Source of the DNA: Sutterella megalosphaeroides
Lineage (GTDB): Bacteria > Pseudomonadota > Gammaproteobacteria > Burkholderiales > Burkholderiaceae_F
Reading direction: 5' to 3'
NCBI RefSeq assembly: GCF_003609995.1
Contig: NZ_AP018786.1
Location: 2,056,001-2,120,000 of the forward strand
Length of the DNA stretch: 64,000 nucleotides
The number at the start of each line of letters is the position of its first letter. Position 1 is the first letter of the stretch. Of the stretch, positions 9,475 to 17,140 are shown in pieces. A program made the translations under genes and the position numbers. Under the pieces are notes generated by a model. It ran no database searches, was not told the DNA's origin, and saw only the letters and a list, made by a program, of their open reading frames with translations.

Positions 9475-9545
9475 GGAAGTCCCTTGCGGGACTTCCTCCG
9501 TACCGAGCCCGGCCGGGTCAAACCCCGCCGGGCTTTTTCTTTTGT
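9475..9545 (+). terminator. Tandem hairpins and intrinsic terminator after efp
   Basis: A first perfect 9-bp hairpin (GGAAGTCCC/GGGACTTCC, 9475-9496) is followed by a second G+C-rich hairpin (9506-9533) and the T-rich tail CTTTTTCTTTT. The second is a standard intrinsic terminator for efp. Confidence 0.85.
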
Positions 9546-9564
9546 CTTTTCGGCACCGCGCCGC

Positions 9565-9981
9565 TCAGAGGTCGACCGCGCCGAGCGTGAAGTCCTTTCC
9601 GAGGCTTCGAAGCGCCTCGCGGATCGACTCGATCTTCGTCGACTGCCGGAAATTGAGCATCCGCTCGACGTAGCCCAAGCTCATCCCCGTTCTCTCAGCC
9701 AACTCGGCCTTCGAGACGTTTGCCTCGAGCCGCGCGTTGTGCAACACGATCTTCGCCGTCTGCGTGAGCGTCAGGCGCACGACGTATTCGCCTTCCTCGG
9801 CGGGCGACGCGACCGGAATCGGTTCGTCGTCCCACATGAGAAAGTCGAGCCAGTCGACTACCACGAGCTCCGCCCACTTTTCGCACGTGTCCCCTTCATC
9901 CGGGCAGGAAACAGCCCCGGGCAGGTCGCGGCAGAGGATGGTTGTGTCCTCAAGAAAATGGCACGCAAAATCAAATTGCAT
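9565..9981 (-). CDS. HicB-like antitoxin-type protein (no HicA neighbour)
   Basis: 138 residues. The N-terminal half resembles the HicB fold (FACHFLEDTTILCRDLPGAVSCPDEGDTCEKW, with the PG and GDT positions of HicB). The C-terminal half has a helix-turn-helix (KAELAERTGMSLGYVERMLNF). HicB proteins neutralise the HicA mRNase and repress their own operon. No HicA-sized gene is seen on either side: the 150-200 bp upstream is too short, and efp is downstream. The ATG at 9981 was preferred to an in-frame codon at 10044 because the HicB core starts there. Likely an orphan regulator or relic. Confidence 0.65.
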   Translation of the reverse strand: MQFDFACHFLEDTTILCRDLPGAVSCPDEGDTCEKWAELVVVDWLDFLMWDDEPIPVASPAEEGEYVVRLTLTQTAKIVLHNARLEANVSKAELAERTGMSLGYVERMLNFRQSTKIESIREALRSLGKDFTLGAVDL

Positions 9982-10197
9982 GGATTTGCTTACTCTCTCT
10001 TCGTTTGAATTTTCGCCCGCCGCACCCGCAGCGCCCTTCCGCACGCGGACGGGAAGCCCGTGCAGGAGGACGACCGCCCGACGATGCGGTGGCGTCGCGA
10101 CCGATTATTGACGATTTTCGGGAAGGACCTTGCGGTCCCCGCTTCCGACCGCAGGAACGGGAAACCCCCGAAGTTTCCTCCGAGGGTGTCGATTCCG

Positions 10198-12132
10198 TTA
10201 CGGGTTGTCCAAGCCCGCGGCCGTCAATAGGGCATGGTTTCGTTCTTTGGCTTTCTTGTAGAGCGAATTCACACTCATCACCTCGAAGTACACGCCGTTC
10301 ACCACACCGAAGAAATAGTCGCCGCTCGCACCGAGCTGCAAACCGGAATTTCGACATTGCTTCCTCAGGGTCGGCGTAATGTGCGCCACGATGAAGCAGT
10401 AGATCGGAAGCTTGTCCGCGCCGGTGATTTCCGTTCCGTCGGCGGCCGTCACGCCGCCGGCCCTGAGCTCGTCGACGTAGTCGAGCACCTGCGAGATCGG
10501 GTTTTCATCGAGATCGCAGTCGTCGTGCCCGGGGCGCTTGAACTCGATGATGTAGAGTTCGCCCGCATTGTCCGCCGTGCCGACCGCGAAGAGCTTGAGC
10601 GCCGCACGATCCGTCCGCTGATCCGACGTCAGACAGTGGACGAACGTCAGTCGCTCGTCGATCAGCCAGAGGTTCTGCTTGTCCGTGCCGACGGCCAAGC
10701 GATCGTCCGTGTTCATGGGATAGAGCAGCGAATGGATCGCCTTTTCCTTCCGGAAGCCGCCCTCTTCGCTGAGGCTCATCGCCTTCTCATACATTCGGAG
10801 GTAGAAACGGCGCGACGCCGCAAGCTTCACGAGATCGCGCGCGAGAATGGGCTCGATCCGCTCGGAAAGCTCCCGAATCTTGCTTTCAGCCTCTTCCCCC
10901 GACCAGTCGACGGCCATCCAATCGTCGACCTCCCGACGTTCCGCGCGTTCGTACTTGTGGAATTCCTCCCGGAAATATTCCCGGACGTCGGATACGGACG
11001 CATCGGGCCTCACGTACAAACTGTCGCGTCGCCGGTTCAGGAAGGCCTTGTACTCGGGCGCCTCGGTGTCCACGAACTCTTGCAGCCTGGCGTTCGACTT
11101 GACGGCCAAGCGCTCGAATTCGGTCTTCAGGTATTCCGAGCAGATCTCCTCGACCCGCTTCAAAATCGCTTTTTCCGAAGGGTGGTCGTCGCTTCCCTCC
11201 GTTCCCCATTCGATCACGTTTCGTTCGTTGCCCACCAACTCGTCCAACACCCGAGACTTCACCAGGCCCAGGAACATCCTGTCGGCGCCGTCCGCGTCGG
11301 GCATCAAGGATTCGATCTTCGGATCCAAGGCGGTCGACGCCTTGCAGACGACGCGACCGCCCGCGCAGTAATAGATGCCGGGGCGCAGGCCATTCTTCGA
11401 CTTGAATTTCAACGTCTGCTGAAGAAACTCGAAGTCGTACCCGGCCAGGTTGAACGTTTGCTTCTCGGTCGCGGCAAGTCGCATTCCTTCGAACACGTCG
11501 TTAGCGCACAGGCTCTCGCCCGCGCAAACCACGCGAATCTTCGGAACCGTGCCGCTCGCAAAGTCCCAAAGGAAGTGCCCGATGATGAGATGCACGATCT
11601 CTTCGGCCGTCACGTCGTGCGTCTGCTCCATCCCGTCGATCATGGATTGCAGTGAGATCGTCGTCCGGACCGCCTCGTCGTCGCCCGCCTTTCGCGTGCT
11701 CTCATTCTCGATGTCGCTCGTAGAAAATTCGAAGCGGCGGAAGTACTTCTCTCCGCTCGACGCCCGATAGACGCTCTCCACGACGACCTTCCGGAAGGCC
11801 TTCAGCCACAGGAAGCGGCCGATCCCCTTGCAACCGAATCGGGCCGCCTTCCGGTCCGTATCCATCGTGCAGAAGGACTCAAAGTTTTCGTCCGTGAAGC
11901 CTTCGCCGTTGTCCGTCACCCGGATCGATTCGATCGGACGGTCATTCGTCGGGTGCCCCTTTCGCGTCGGTTCGGCTTGCAGCTTCAGGCGGATTTCGAC
12001 CGTGATTTCGGCGTTCTCCGGCTCGACGTCGGCGCACGCTTGAATCGAGTTGGCGACGGCCTCCAACAACGCGTCTTTGTAGCTTGTGATCTTCCGGAGC
12101 CTCGAAAGATACCCCGAGACATTGGCTTTCAT
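10198..12132 (-). CDS. GHKL-type ATPase with C-terminal PD-(D/E)XK-like nuclease domain
   Basis: 644 residues. The N-terminal part has the three GHKL (Hsp90/MutL-like) ATP-binding motifs: N box EAVANSIQAC (Glu24, Asn28), TDNGEGFT (Asp74) and GCKGIGRFLWL (about 100-110). A long charged middle region follows. Near the C-terminus LWLIDERLTF and LYIIEFKRP (Glu530-Phe-Lys532) look like the acidic residue and ExK of a PD-(D/E)XK nuclease. The ATG at 12132 has a GAGGT upstream; an earlier in-frame start would add 177 residues of non-conserved sequence. Similar ATPase-nuclease proteins occur in anti-phage contexts, so a defence role is inferred, not shown. Confidence 0.7.
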   Translation of the reverse strand: MKANVSGYLSRLRKITSYKDALLEAVANSIQACADVEPENAEITVEIRLKLQAEPTRKGHPTNDRPIESIRVTDNGEGFTDENFESFCTMDTDRKAARFGCKGIGRFLWLKAFRKVVVESVYRASSGEKYFRRFEFSTSDIENESTRKAGDDEAVRTTISLQSMIDGMEQTHDVTAEEIVHLIIGHFLWDFASGTVPKIRVVCAGESLCANDVFEGMRLAATEKQTFNLAGYDFEFLQQTLKFKSKNGLRPGIYYCAGGRVVCKASTALDPKIESLMPDADGADRMFLGLVKSRVLDELVGNERNVIEWGTEGSDDHPSEKAILKRVEEICSEYLKTEFERLAVKSNARLQEFVDTEAPEYKAFLNRRRDSLYVRPDASVSDVREYFREEFHKYERAERREVDDWMAVDWSGEEAESKIRELSERIEPILARDLVKLAASRRFYLRMYEKAMSLSEEGGFRKEKAIHSLLYPMNTDDRLAVGTDKQNLWLIDERLTFVHCLTSDQRTDRAALKLFAVGTADNAGELYIIEFKRPGHDDCDLDENPISQVLDYVDELRAGGVTAADGTEITGADKLPIYCFIVAHITPTLRKQCRNSGLQLGASGDYFFGVVNGVYFEVMSVNSLYKKAKERNHALLTAAGLDNP

Positions 12133-12931
12133 GACTGGACCTCGGTCCCTGTGTGCAACTCTCCTCGGGCCGCAGACCCCGAGGCGGGAAATGGCGTACG
12201 AAACCGCGAGCCGTATGCCGGCGGGCGACCCGTCGGCCCTGCGGTCGGGCGTCGCGGTGTTGTTCGACGAAGATAGCAAAATCTCGGCAGGGGGATGGGG
12301 GGTCCGCTCGCTTGCGGCGTTGCGCTCGGTCCTCGACGCGCTCCACGCCCGGCGAGCGCCCGAGAAAGCCCTACCTGCCCGACTTTCAACGTCGAAGGCC
12401 CTACCAGGTCGTGCTATGATCACGTCTGACACGAAGCAAGGGGGAGACTCTGCATATCTGCCACCCTGCATCATTGACAAGGCCCGTGTTACCAGCACGG
12501 ACTTTGTCGCATCCGCACTGCTTTCGGAGGTCCCTCCGTGGCGCAAGCCACGGATCCGGAACCTCGCGCGCGGTTTGGCTGATGGGCCGGGCGAAACGTT
12601 TGCCTGCCTCGTTCGTGCCTTCGAAAGCAGCCTCAACGCGTGAGGGATCGCTCGGTCCGTCACGCGTTTTCTTTTCTTCGTCCTGCATTCTTACGCAGCC
12701 GTGCTCGTGCGCACGCCGCCGATAGCCGCTCACCGTCCCGGTCGACTGCCCTCCCTTTCAACCGCCTGCGCCGCACGGAAACACGTATTGCCCGCCGTCA
12801 CGCAGGTCGTCCCGTCCGGGCGCGATAGAATTGCGCAACAAGACCCCATTTGCCGACCGACTTCGAGCCCGTGTGTGATGCGAAGTGTGGGAGGTATTGT
12901 GGGAGGTAGAGAAAATCAGCTGAAAATTTCC
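12133..12931. other. Long intergenic region between the GHKL gene and the deaminase
   Basis: About 800 bp with no recognised gene. It holds near-duplicate segments around 12366-12378 and 12395-12408 (both containing GCCCTACC), a possible small transcription unit (12415-12680, listed separately), and a tandem repeat of TGTGGGAGGTA at about 12885-12909 just before the deaminase. Nothing convincing was found in 12681-12884. Confidence 0.5.
12415..12680 (+). other. Candidate small transcription unit: structured RNA or 75-codon ORF
   Basis: An extended -10 (TGCTATGAT, TATGAT at 12415-12420) is followed by three inverted repeats: GACAA..CCGTG/CACGG..TTGTC at 12478-12512, a CCGTGGC-GCAA-GCCACGG hairpin near 12537-12554, and AACGCGTGA/TCACGCGTT at 12635-12668 followed by TTCTTTTCTT, a good intrinsic terminator. 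An ORF of 75 codons (ATG 12416 to TGA 12643) covers the same interval and ends inside the terminator arm. Whether this is an ncRNA or a small gene cannot be settled by eye. Confidence 0.4.
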
Positions 12932-13348
12932 ATGGATATCAAGAAGGATAATGCGATGTACATGCGCATCGCGCACATCGCCGCCGAACGCAGCTACGCC
13001 CGACGTCTCAAGGTGGGCTGCGTCATCGTGAAGAATCACTCGATCATCTCCTTCGGCTGGAACGGGATGCCCACCGGGTACGACAACTGCTGCGAGATGG
13101 AAGTGAACGGCGAGACGGTGACGCGCCCCGAAGTGCAGCACGCGGAATTGAACGCCATCGCCAAGCTCGCCGAAAACGGCTACTCCTCGAAGGGAGCGTC
13201 GATCTTCATCACGCACAGCCCCTGCATCCACTGCGCGCTCCTCATTCAGAAGTGCGGCATCACCGAGGTCTTCTACCACGAGCTCTACCGAAGCGAAGAC
13301 GGCCTCAACTTCCTGAAGCGTGCGGGGATTCGCGTCGAGCAGCTTTGA
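12932..13348 (+). CDS. dCMP/ComE-type deaminase
   Basis: 138-residue zinc-dependent nucleotide deaminase. The zinc site is HAE (in QHAELNAIAKLAENG) plus PCIHC; the general acid glutamate is in HAE. The insert CCEMEVNGETVTRPEVQ between the core strand and HAE is the long insert of the dCMP deaminase branch, which turns dCMP into dUMP for thymidylate synthesis. ATG 12932 gives a family-like N-terminus (MDIKKDNAMYMRIA) but its SD is distant; ATG 12956 has a better SD (AAGGA) and would remove eight residues. A substrate other than dCMP is possible. Confidence 0.8.
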   Translation: MDIKKDNAMYMRIAHIAAERSYARRLKVGCVIVKNHSIISFGWNGMPTGYDNCCEMEVNGETVTRPEVQHAELNAIAKLAENGYSSKGASIFITHSPCIHCALLIQKCGITEVFYHELYRSEDGLNFLKRAGIRVEQL

Positions 13349-13394
13349 GGCCCAACCGTCGGTCTCACCCGGACGAGCGCAGGCCCATAGGGGA

Positions 13395-13455
13395 AACGGG
13401 GTGCCCGTCGGCACCCCGTTTGCTTTTCAGCCGCCCTCCTGCGGGCGGCTTTTCT
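13395..13455. terminator. Two-hairpin terminator between convergent genes
   Basis: First hairpin AACGGGGTGCC/GGCACCCCGTT (13395-13420) then TGCTTTT; second hairpin AGCCGCCC/GGGCGGCT (13429-13450) then TTTTC. They lie between the deaminase (plus) and the M20 gene (minus); T-tracts are best for the plus strand. Confidence 0.75.
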
Positions 13456-13462
13456 CGGCATC

Positions 13463-14566
13463 TTACCCGAGGTGCTTGAGCACCACGGCTTCGAAGACCT
13501 TCACCCCGTTGATGAGGTACTTCGGGTCGAAGGTCATGTTGGGCGCATGGAGCCCCGGCGTCGCGCCGACCCCGACCCCGAAATAGGCCGCCTTCATCGA
13601 GGGCTTCGCGAGCTTGTAGCAATGGAAGTCTTCGCCGCCGCCACCGCAGTCCGCGGCCAGAGCGTCGTCACCCAAGACTTCGCGGATCGCATCGCCCACT
13701 TCCGCCTTGAAGTCCTCGTCGTAGACCGCAGCCGGGCACGTGAGCAGGATTTCGAGATCGGCTTCGGCTCCGTGGGCTTTCGCAGCGTATTCGACGGCGG
13801 TCCGAATCTTTTCCATGTACTCGTTCATGAGTTCGTTCGTCTGAGCGCGCACGTCGAAGGTGATGGTCGCGCGATCGGGAACGATGTTGGTGCCGCCCGC
13901 GTCGGCATGGAACTGCGTCGCCTTCGCGGACCAGACGCCCGTCGGGTTGAGCCAGATCCCCTGCACGGCCGCCACGATCGCGCCGCCCGCGTCGATGGCA
14001 TTGACACCCAAATGGGGACGCGCCGCGTGGGCGCCGCGCCCCTTCACCGTCACGCGAATCGTGGTGGAAGCCGTGTGGCGCACGCCCGAGCAGACCTTCC
14101 CCGCGGGGAGGTCCTGAATCGGACGAATGTGGGCGCCCAAGACGTAGTCGACGTCCTCAAGAATGCCCGCCGCGATGAGCGCGTTCGCGCCCGCACACGT
14201 TTCTTCGGCGGGCTGCAGGACGAGCTTCAACTTGCCGCGCTTCACCTTGCCGACGAGGCGGCTTGCGGCCGCCAGGAGCATCGCCGTGTGGGCGTCGTGC
14301 CCGCAGGCGTGAATCGCGCAGTCCTTCCCGTCGATCACGAAAGGAAGCGCATCCATGTCGGCGCGAAGCATGACGACGGGGCCGGGTTCCGCCCCTTCGA
14401 TCACGGCCGTCACACCCGTCGTGCCGCCAACGCCGCGCTCGACCTTAAGGCCGAGGGCTTCGAGTTTTTCCGCCGCATACGCCGCTGTGCGCACTTCCCG
14501 CATGGCAAGTTCGGGCATTTCGTGAAGGTCGGCGCGCAACTCCGCCGGATCGTAAATCACGCTCAT
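13463..14566 (-). CDS. M20-family amidohydrolase
   Basis: 367-residue metallo-amidohydrolase of the M20D branch (hippurate hydrolase / N-acyl amino acid hydrolase / AbgB-like). Metal ligands are in HACGHDAHTAML and LQPAEETCAGA, with VMLRADMDALP upstream; the dimerisation domain is in the middle (GRGAHAARPHLGVNAID). Such enzymes cleave N-acyl or N-aminobenzoyl amino acids in the cytoplasm. ATG 14566 has AAGGGGA upstream; the in-frame codon at 14614 has no support. It is a single gene, convergent with the deaminase. The exact substrate cannot be read from sequence. Confidence 0.88.
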   Translation of the reverse strand: MSVIYDPAELRADLHEMPELAMREVRTAAYAAEKLEALGLKVERGVGGTTGVTAVIEGAEPGPVVMLRADMDALPFVIDGKDCAIHACGHDAHTAMLLAAASRLVGKVKRGKLKLVLQPAEETCAGANALIAAGILEDVDYVLGAHIRPIQDLPAGKVCSGVRHTASTTIRVTVKGRGAHAARPHLGVNAIDAGGAIVAAVQGIWLNPTGVWSAKATQFHADAGGTNIVPDRATITFDVRAQTNELMNEYMEKIRTAVEYAAKAHGAEADLEILLTCPAAVYDEDFKAEVGDAIREVLGDDALAADCGGGGEDFHCYKLAKPSMKAAYFGVGVGATPGLHAPNMTFDPKYLINGVKVFEAVVLKHLG

Positions 14567-14740
14567 TGGGGTCCCCTTTTGACAAAATAGAAAAACTGGC
14601 ATTTCTCGTACCACTTTTAAGCGTACGATAACCTTGAACGAAATATTATGCCTCCGAGCGGACGAAATCGCGTTTTCACGCCTTGACGACCTGCCGCTCG
14701 TTTTTCCCGTTTATCGACTTTCTCGTGAGGCCCCGTTCCC

Positions 14741-15256
14741 ATGACCACCGACACCTCCGCCCCGACGGACGCCGACGCGAAAACCCGCTGCAGTGCCGCC
14801 GCCCCCAAGCCCGACCGCATGGCGCGGCTTGAAACGATTCCCGTCCTCAAGGAGGAAGCGGAAACGATTCGGCTGATGGCCGAGCTCTACTGCAAGGCCC
14901 ACCATCCCGAGCTACGCTCCACCGAGGACGGTCTTTGCCCCGAGTGCCGAGCGTTCGTCGAGTACGCGCGAAAGCGCCTCGCTTGCTGCCCCTACGGGGC
15001 CGAAAAGCCCGTCTGTGCCAAGTGCCGCATCCACTGCTATAAGCCCGCCGAGCGCGAAAAGGCCCGCGAAATCATGCGGTGGGCGGGCCCGCGACTCCTC
15101 TGGCGACACCCGATTCTGACCCTCAAGCACCTCTTGAAGGAACGCCGCGAAGCGCCCGAAAAGCCCCGGAACCGTCGCGAGACGGCGCCCGCTGCTGCAT
15201 CGAAGGAAGCACCGAAGGAGGCCCCGAAGTCGCCTTCCGACGCGGGCGCCCGATAA
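14741..15256 (+). CDS. YgbA / nitrous-oxide-stimulated-promoter (NOSP) family protein
   Basis: 171 residues with the cysteine-rich NOSP core: AELYCKAHH, LCPECRAFVEYA, RLACCPYGAEKPVCAKCRIHCY and EIMRWAGPRLLWRHPILTLKHLL, very like E. coli YgbA. The cysteines suggest metal or Fe-S binding. The family is named from nitrogen-oxide-responsive promoters; its molecular role is not settled. The N-terminal 45 residues and an Ala/Pro/Glu-rich tail are variable. It is followed by a small membrane-protein gene on the same strand. Confidence 0.85.
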   Translation: MTTDTSAPTDADAKTRCSAAAPKPDRMARLETIPVLKEEAETIRLMAELYCKAHHPELRSTEDGLCPECRAFVEYARKRLACCPYGAEKPVCAKCRIHCYKPAEREKAREIMRWAGPRLLWRHPILTLKHLLKERREAPEKPRNRRETAPAAASKEAPKEAPKSPSDAGAR

Positions 15257-15333
15257 GAGACCCCGGACACCATCGCTTCCCCGGCGACTCCACCCCCGTT
15301 TTTTTCTTTTTTTTGCACCCCCGGAAACCCCGC

Positions 15334-15693
15334 ATGCTGCTTCTCGTTTTTCCCGTTCTCGCCATGATCCTCATGGGCGCGCATCTGATGTTCCACGGCT
15401 TCGGCCTTCTCGCCTTCGCAGTCTTCGTGCCGATCGCGATCCTCTTCGTGCCGCACCGGTTCGTCGCGTACTTCTCCTCGGCCCTTCTCGCCCTGTTTGC
15501 GCTGGAGTGGGTGCGTGCCGGCGTTGTGCTCGTCATGAACCGCATCGACGCCGGGCGCCCCTGGATGCTTGCGGGCGCGATTCTCGGCGCGTGCGCGGTC
15601 TTCACGCTCCTTTCCGCCGCGGTCTTCCTCTCGCAGCGGCTGCGCCGCCGCTACGGGCTGCTCCCGAAGGAGGCCGAAAAGATTGCGGCCTGA
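15334..15693 (+). CDS. Small membrane protein of unknown function
   Basis: 119 residues with three or four hydrophobic spans (MLLLVFPVLAMILMGAHLMF, LLAFAVFVPIAILFV, ALLALFALEWVRAGVVLVM, WMLAGAILGACAVFTLLSAA) and a basic cytoplasmic end. No known family was recognised. ATG 15334 was chosen because the long in-frame extension upstream lies inside the YgbA-like gene. A T-rich run (15300-15314) lies 20-34 bases before the start. Confidence 0.65.
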   Translation: MLLLVFPVLAMILMGAHLMFHGFGLLAFAVFVPIAILFVPHRFVAYFSSALLALFALEWVRAGVVLVMNRIDAGRPWMLAGAILGACAVFTLLSAAVFLSQRLRRRYGLLPKEAEKIAA

Positions 15694-15780
15694 GTCGATT
15701 GGAGTCGGCTTGAACTCGATCGCGGTCGTTCGAGCGCCGTAGGGTCTCTTCGGCCCCAATTTCAACCTCTTCTTCGATCG

Positions 15781-15820
15781 GACCTGTTGCGGTTTTGCAA
15801 CAGGTCTTTTTTCTTTTCTT
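15781..15820 (+). terminator. Intrinsic terminator
   Basis: Perfect 10-bp stem GACCTGTTGC/GCAACAGGTC with loop GGTTTT, followed by TTTTTTCTTTTCTT. It ends the ygbA-like/membrane-protein unit. The region 15821-16002 holds no gene. Confidence 0.9.
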
Positions 15821-16002
15821 GGCAAAGACCCACCGAGCGGAGCCGCAGTTTTCGGGCGATGCCGCGAACGCACCGCAACGTCGTGTTTCCTAACGATTTT
15901 CCGCTCGACACGATGTCGACTTCGGGTGCAGGATAAAGAGATCGGGCGCGTCGCGCGGGGTCTCAACGGAGCAACTCACCCCGGCAAATCTTTCGCGGAA
16001 AT

Positions 16003-16031
16003 TTGACAAACGGTCGGAACGTCTCTAACAT
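16003..16031 (+). promoter_or_regulatory. Sigma-70 promoter of the deaminase-like/pyrE operon
   Basis: TTGACA at 16003-16008 and TAACAT at 16026-16031 with an ideal 17-base spacer. The predicted start falls at about 16038, at AATTTAG. The A-A-U-U-U start is the kind used for UTP-sensitive reiterative initiation at pyrBI in enteric bacteria. Confidence 0.75.
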
Positions 16032-16043
16032 GCCGTCAATTTA

Positions 16044-16082
16044 GCCGCGAAAACGTGCCCCCACGTTCGCGGCCTTTTCTTG
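16044..16082 (+). promoter_or_regulatory. Putative transcription attenuator in the 5' leader
   Basis: A hairpin GCCGCGAAAACGTG/ACGTTCGCGGC (16044-16073) with a C-rich loop is followed by TTTTCTT, so it reads as an intrinsic terminator. It sits six bases after the predicted transcription start and about 40 bases before the first gene of the operon. An attenuator controlling a pyrimidine operon is the simplest reading. Confidence 0.6.
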
Positions 16083-16122
16083 ACCGTAGTTTTCTTCTCT
16101 TCCCCTTGAAGGAGATTTCTTA

Positions 16123-17115
16123 ATGTCCACGAATGACACCGCCTTGACGATTCGCGACATGATTGAACCGGCGATCATGGCCGCCGGCGGCTGGGTGAAC
16201 ACCCACGCCCATGCCGACCGCGCCTACACGCTCTCGCCCGACGTGCTCGAAATGCGCCGCACCTGCACGCTGCAGCAGAAGTGGGACGCGCTCGACCGAC
16301 TCAAGCGCGAATCGACGGAAGAGATCTTCTACCGCCGTTTCTGCCTCTTCTTTGAAAACCAGATCAAGCAGGGCGTCACCGCGCTCGCCACGTTCGTCGA
16401 CATCGACCCGCAGTCCGAAGACCGCGCGATCAAGGCCGGCATCCGCGCCCGCGAACACTACAAGGACCAGCTCACGGTCAAGTTCGCGAACCAGACTCTG
16501 AAGGGCGTGATTCATCCCGAAGCCCGCAAGTGGTTCGACATCGGCGCCGAAATGGTCGACATCATCGGCGCGCTTCCGAAGCGCGACGAACGCGACTACG
16601 GCAAGGGCGACGAAGCGTTCGACATCATCCTCGAAACCGCGAAGCGCTACAACAAGATGGTCCACGTGCACGTCGACCAGTTCAACGAATCGCTCGAATA
16701 CGAAACCGAACAGCTCTGCGACAAGACGATCCAGCACGGCATGCAGGGCCGCGTCGTCGCCATTCACGGGATTTCGATCGCCGCGCACTCGAAGAAGTAC
16801 CGCGAACGTCTCTACGCCCGCATGAAGGAAGCCGACGTCATGATGATCGCCTGCCCGACCGCCTGGATCGACACGCCGCGCTCCGAGCAGATCGGCCCGA
16901 TGCACAACTCCATGACCCCGGTCGACGAACTCGTCCCGGCGGGCATCACGGTCGCGCTCGGTACCGACAACGTGTGCGACGCCATGGTGCCCTGGAACGC
17001 CGGCGACATGTGGCATGAAATGACCACGCTCGCCACGGGCTGCCGCTTCGACTACTTCGACGAACTCGTCAAGATCGCCACCGTCAACGGCCGCAAGGCG
17101 ATCGGCATCGACTAA
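16123..17115 (+). CDS. Cytosine-deaminase-like amidohydrolase
   Basis: 330-residue amidohydrolase. Metal-site motifs are NTHAHADRAYT (HxH), HVHVDQFN, IHGISIAAHSKKY and GTDNVCDAMVPWNAGDMW, in the order and spacing of the CodA/atrazine-hydrolase branch. It is shorter than E. coli CodA (about 426), lacking much of the N-terminal sandwich domain, and has HVD where CodA has HCDE, so the substrate may differ. Its ATG follows a GAAGGAG SD. It is co-transcribed with pyrE (25 bp apart), suggesting pyrimidine or related base salvage. The role is inferred. Confidence 0.75.
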   Translation: MSTNDTALTIRDMIEPAIMAAGGWVNTHAHADRAYTLSPDVLEMRRTCTLQQKWDALDRLKRESTEEIFYRRFCLFFENQIKQGVTALATFVDIDPQSEDRAIKAGIRAREHYKDQLTVKFANQTLKGVIHPEARKWFDIGAEMVDIIGALPKRDERDYGKGDEAFDIILETAKRYNKMVHVHVDQFNESLEYETEQLCDKTIQHGMQGRVVAIHGISIAAHSKKYRERLYARMKEADVMMIACPTAWIDTPRSEQIGPMHNSMTPVDELVPAGITVALGTDNVCDAMVPWNAGDMWHEMTTLATGCRFDYFDELVKIATVNGRKAIGID

Positions 17116-17140
17116 TTAGGATAGGTTGAGAGTAAGAATC

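Noticed and set aside
12470-12520. tRNA-like anticodon arm (CCGTG-TTACCAG-CACGG)
   Set aside because: No T-arm, D-arm or acceptor pairing at the correct distances; kept only as a hairpin of the small unit.
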